Position numbers and translations under genes: made by a program | Shown: positions 31,401-64,000 of the stretch, in pieces | How positions within the stretch are numbered: the first letter of the stretch is position 1 | Layout of the letters: each line of letters starts with the position of its first letter | Notes under the pieces: generated by a model | Told to the model about the DNA's origin: nothing | The model's input: the letters and a program-made list of their open reading frames with translations, nothing else | Database searches by the model: none | From: Doris montereyensis | Lineage: Eukaryota; Mollusca; Gastropoda; Nudibranchia; Dorididae | Length of the DNA: 64,000 bases | NCBI GenBank assembly: GCA_037039925.1 | Contig: JAXRKP010000161.1 | Location: forward strand, 212,001-276,000 | Reading direction: 5' to 3'

Positions 31401-32261
31401 TTTTTAAAGCACCTTATTTATATAACAGTTACACAGAAGATGCAAAGGGTATTAATAGGCAGGGTTTTGTTGAGTTTCAATTTGAATGGCATACCAACTC
31501 AAATAAAATACTGTGTGGCCTAAGTGATATGATGATTCTAATATTTGCATGTGAAACACAGGATTATTGCATTGAATCAAGACCGAAATTATTACAAACA
31601 GACTAATACTCTTATTTCTTTGACAATTTTGCAACTTGTTCAAAATAAAAGTACTAACTAAATCCATGTTACTTCTTAAAATGTGACACACACACCGGTG
31701 ACAGTACGCGGGCCATCGTCTGCACTGACTGGTGTGTAGAGACTAAGAATCTAATCTGGCTGTTTTCTTTTTTATACTAAGACTAAGAGTGCTATTACTA
31801 TTGTGCCTGTTGTGCTCACCAGTCATTGGCATATTAAAAAAAATACTATACCATCAGTCCGCCACATCAGATAATGGAAGGGGTCGGTTCAATAGTGTAC
31901 CTATGTCCTTTTTCGTGAAGAACGAAACAGAGAGAGAATCCAAGTGAATAAATGCAAATCATGTTTCCTGAAAAGTGTGAAAAAGATATGATGAAAATAC
32001 ATCACGTTTAAAATTTGGAATTCTCAAAGCCAACAGTGCCAAAGTTTACGGTTTTTGCCATTTTTCTCTTAATGTCGCAATTGTGACTCAGGCACACTAT
32101 TGAAATGACTCCTTCAATTTGAGAGGCACTGATCTAAATGATATAAATATTCAAATGTGAGAACTAGAATTGTTTTTGGTTAAACAATTTCCTCTTTCAC
32201 TGAATATATGTTTAAATAATAGAATTACCTGAGTGACAATGTGTTTGTTACAAGGCAGGGT

Positions 32262-32402
32262 TTGATTGATTGATTAAAATTTACCCCATCCACTATTCCA
32301 GTGATCTCAGGGTGAATGAAGAAGACACAGCTGAATAACAGAAAGATGCGAAGGTGAAAAGAAAGAAGCGAGTTCTACCAATAGCACCTGACAAATGGCC
32401 CA
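32262..32402 (+). repeat. Family D, plus copy (diverged)
   Basis: It matches the family from AAAATTTACCCCATCCAC through CAGTGATCTCAGGGTGAAT to the AATAGCACCTGACAAATGG end. Confidence 0.7.
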
Positions 32403-32547
32403 CAAAGGGTAGGAAACAAAACGGAATGAAAGAGGAAGAGTATTCACTTGACCAACAGTATCATTTCAGTACCAAGTTAAATGATCTTAACAACAGTTCT
32501 GCATTTGCATATATATACATTTTACGTAAACAGTAACAGTACGCCAT

Positions 32548-32850
32548 AGTGTCAGTGGCCGAGTGGTTAGGCTGCCGCACTTGGGGTCATGAGGTCCCCG
32601 GTTCAAATCCTAGCAAAGCTACCGTTGTGCTCCTTGGGAAAGACTCTTAGTCTTAACACGCATTTCCCCCACTCTACCCAGGTGCAAATGGGTGCGAGTG
32701 AAAGTACTAGCCTGGGATTAGAAACCTGCGTCAGCCTAGTGTCCTGTCCAGGAGGTGATTACTATCACCTGTTTCATTTCGTGCTATAGAAACTGGGATA
32801 CACTCCGGTTATATGGGCCATAATGGCCTTGAAGGAACTTTACTTCTTTC
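32548..32850 (+). mobile_element. tRNA-derived SINE, family B, full copy
   Basis: The head GTCAGTGGCCGAGTGGTTAG and CCCCGGTTCAAATCC resembles a Ser/Leu tRNA with A and B boxes. The body has GGTGCAAATGGGTGCGAG and GGAGGTGATTACTATCACC, and it ends GGCCTTGAAGGAACTTTACT. It matches a minus copy at 60.7-61.0 kb. Confidence 0.85.
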
Positions 32851-33033
32851 TAAAAAAAAAACCCAGTAAGTCGACAGTTTGTGTGATGTTGATGTTTGCT
32901 TTATTACTAGCAGTATTGCATAACTGACAAACAGAAAAGGCATTAAAACAAAAATAAATCTTTTTTAAACTCATGAAATCTGTCCTGACTGCAGAAATAT
33001 TTTGAACAACAATTTTACTTTTGGTAAGATATA

Positions 33034-33220
33034 CATTCAAACCTCGTTATACCCCCTACATTGCGTTGTCAGTGATCATTTTTTTCTACTAGATTAGTCA
33101 ATACTGATTATGTCCCTCATTGTAATACTAAAAAAGGGTGTTTTGGGTTATAACGCCATTCCCTTCATAACACCAAGTTACAACTGGCATAACAGTTGGT
33201 GGTATAACCAAGTTTGAGTG
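33034..33220. mobile_element. Tigger/pogo-like MITE, 187 bp
   Basis: The ends CATTCAAACCTCGTTATACC and, inverted, CACTCAAACTTGGTTATACC match over about 17 of 20 bases. TA dinucleotides flank both sides. The CTCAAACYTSGTTATA end is typical of pogo/Tigger-type MITEs. Confidence 0.75.
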
Positions 33221-34289
33221 TATATGTGAAACACCAAAATACGTAAATGACATAACATGCAACTGGGTACTTTGAATTTTGGGACAATTCTAACATGGGA
33301 TCAGTGATGCACCAAGTTTCACACTTAAAATCTATCTTCAATTAATGTACGTCATTACTATCTCTTGCTTTCCGTGACATGTGATTGCAATGGACAACAG
33401 AATGATATCTATCAGTCTCAGAACTCAAGAAAAAAAACAAATCTTAATCAATTTGCAAACTGATGAATCAACGGTTTAATAGCGCAAAAGATATACTGCA
33501 ACTTCGAAATATCTCTATTAAAAACGCAAATAGTTCAGAAAAGGAATAAAAACTAAGGCATTAGCAGTTCATTGTGGTATAAAATATATTACAGATACCC
33601 TGCTAAATGCACAGACATAAAAAAAATAAATGTACATTTCAAAATGGCAACATTAAAAGACACATGAAAGACTGCAAATGGCAACATTGATACCGGTATC
33701 TCATCAGTCCTGTGTTAGTGTTATGCACAGGGTCGGTTGTTATTGCCGATTATTTACTCACCATATCCATCAATTCTGGTCACCTCAGGGGCTTAATTTG
33801 GGTGAGAATTTCAAAATTTGCTAGTACAGCCTTTGAATAGTTTTAAGTTTAAAGTTGCTCAGTAATGATTCTCGTCTACACAAAAAAATCATGAACATGG
33901 AAGCTGACAAGTTTCAACCATCTCTGAGTCTGATGGAACTAGATGCTAGGTTAAAGCTTATTTGTCACAATCAGAAGCATGGCTGTAACTGATTTTTTTT
34001 TAAAAGTGAGTGAAGAAAGCGGGAAAAGACAAACATCAGAGAAGTAAAAGACAAAGACAGATTTGTAATCTGTATTCCAGCGCAAGTGCAGGTTCACATA
34101 CTGCGCGTCCTTTGTCCCCCATCAGGTCATTTTGTCCAAGGTCCTTCATTTGCTCTAGGGAACATACAGAACAGCAGCTAGTTGGGCACTCCATACTAAC
34201 ACACTGACAAAATCTTTCTCTATTATAGCTGGGTAATCAATCATGCCCGAAATGTGAGTGAGGTACCTTTCCTAAGTGTACAACATCAT

Positions 34290-34712
34290 GAAAAAACACC
34301 TGGACTAGCCAAGGGTTTTTGAAAGTGTTGTCGTAACCCTCTCATCACTACCTGGACTAGCCAAGGGTTTTTGAAAGTGTTGTCGTAACCCTCTCATCAC
34401 TACCTGGACTAGCCAAGGGTTTTTGAAAGTGTTGTTCTAACCTCTCATCACTACCTGGACTAGCCAAGGGTTTTCTGAAAGTGTTGTTCTAACCCTCTCA
34501 TCACTACCTGGACTAGCCAAGGGTTTTCTGAAAGTGTTGTTCTAACCCTCTCATCACTACCTGGACTAGCCAAGGGTTTTTCAAAGCGTTGTTCTAACCC
34601 TCTCATCACTACCTGGACTAGCTAAGGGTTTTCAAAGCGTTGTTCTAACCCTCTCATCACTACCTGGACTAGCCAAGGGTTTTTGAAAGCATTGTCGTAA
34701 CTCTCATCACAT
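34290..34712. repeat. Minisatellite, about 53 bp, 8 copies
   Basis: The unit contains CTACCTGGACTAGCCAAGGG and GTGTTGTTCTAACCCTCTC. Copies vary at TTTTTGAAAG/TTTTCTGAAAG and at GTTGTC/GTTGTT. Confidence 0.95.
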
Positions 34713-35510
34713 CTTCAAATCCATTGATTTATTGGCTTATAAATTGCATGAATCAGCAATTCTTAAAAATGAAAGACAAAGTGGGACTTTGCGATGATAA
34801 TTTTTTTTGTTTGTTATTTTTTTCTTTTTGTTTTGTTTTGATTTTGTTTCGTTTTTTGTTGGGGTTTTATTTTTAGTTTTATGGGGAAAAAAAAGATTCC
34901 CTTATTTTCATTGATTTGTTTTGGCGAGGGAGGGAGGGGTTTGTTCCTTTACTGATCAAACTTTACGAGCCGGATTCCCTTTCTCTTCAAAGCCCCATGC
35001 CTTCGTGCTACAGCATACTGCAGCTTGGCAAAGCTGGTTATTTAATGATAACATATATTAAGCAGCCTGATAATCATGATACTGTTAAAAGTGAACATCT
35101 TTTTCCCTGTTTAACCACACCAACTAAAGATCAAAGACAAATTCATGTTAAACCTAAGCCCCAATTTTAACCTATGCCCTCAGATGCTGACTTACATCAA
35201 GAAGTCTATAGGGCTGATTGGAGATGTGTTTCTCGTCAATTAATTGTACTTATCTTTTGCAGAGAAACAAAGATGACAATGTGCAACAAAGATGACAATG
35301 TGCGACAAAGATTATAATATGCAGCTTCAATTTAAAATTTAATTAGGCTCTAGGTCACTCATCTGCTCATACAAAATCAAATGATCAATCAGACAAACAA
35401 TAACAATTCAACTTTAAAGCCTTTCACACTATCAATGCAATATCCTTCAAAATAGTATGGATAGACTAGCGCATTAAAACACGGTCTTTGTTGCCGTTAT
35501 TGCTTAGCGT

Positions 35511-64000
<28,490 letters not shown>

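Larger units (their letters stand above)
25203..35510. other. Intergenic region between two convergent genes
   Basis: No conserved reading frame is visible here. It contains an inverted repeat at 25.7 kb, a SINE at 26.4 kb, a TTAA MITE at 27.2 kb, an eroded tandem repeat at 28.9-29.4 kb, a 27-bp palindromic array at 29.7 kb, a G-capped element at 30.4-31.4 kb, a family D copy and a SINE at 32.3-32.8 kb, a pogo-like MITE at 33.0 kb and a 53-bp array at 34.3 kb. Between these (27.8-28.8, 31.4-32.2, 33.3-34.2 and 34.8-35.5 kb) I see only AT-rich sequence. Confidence 0.7.

Noticed and set aside
32548..32625. Possible tRNA-Ser or tRNA-Leu gene
   Set aside because: It has A and B boxes but continues into a conserved SINE body seen again at 60.7-61.0 kb, and no acceptor stem closes it.

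Overview
The window is animal nuclear DNA: genes split by GT-AG introns, AT-rich introns, tRNA-derived SINEs, many small DNA transposons and very abundant minisatellites. The genes and repeats fit a lophotrochozoan invertebrate, most likely a mollusc. That is inference; nothing here names the species.

Two protein-coding genes face each other tail to tail. The + strand gene (630 to 25202, 5' end outside the window) is UBR5, a giant HECT-type E3 ubiquitin ligase. I could place 23 exons, about 1,850 codons, running from just after the UBR box, through acidic and Ser/Thr-rich linkers and the MLLE (PABC) domain at 19.0 kb, to the HECT domain with its catalytic Cys codon at 25107-25109. The - strand gene (64000 down to 35511, 5' end outside the window) encodes a multi-Tudor protein of the germline/piRNA type. 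Sixteen exons (about 800 codons) give three extended Tudor domains and the C-terminus; RNF17/TDRD4 is the best guess for the family. About 10.3 kb of gene-free DNA (25203 to 35510) separates the two stop codons.

Both genes carry isolated one-base indels inside otherwise conserved exons, and UBR5 has one in-frame TAA. Intron phases match the repaired frame each time, so unpolished assembly is more likely than pseudogenes.

The rest is mostly repeats. There are at least 16 tandem arrays with unit lengths from 20 to 60 bp, three tRNA-headed SINE families, a dispersed repeat of about 130 bp (called family D here) in more than a dozen copies, and at least four unrelated families flanked by TTAA with piggyBac-like ends. 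A Tigger/pogo-like MITE and a second TIR MITE are also present. Some arrays can be traced to their source: one in UBR5 multiplies a 3' splice-site region, one in the Tudor gene grew out of family D, and one multiplies the end of a TTAA transposon together with its host DNA.

The most unusual item is a decayed reading frame in a UBR5 intron (about 4750-5890). It has the zinc-binding Cys/His layout of the RAG1 N-terminal region, followed by a [12 protein letters not shown] C-terminal block known from uncharacterised invertebrate transposon-like proteins.
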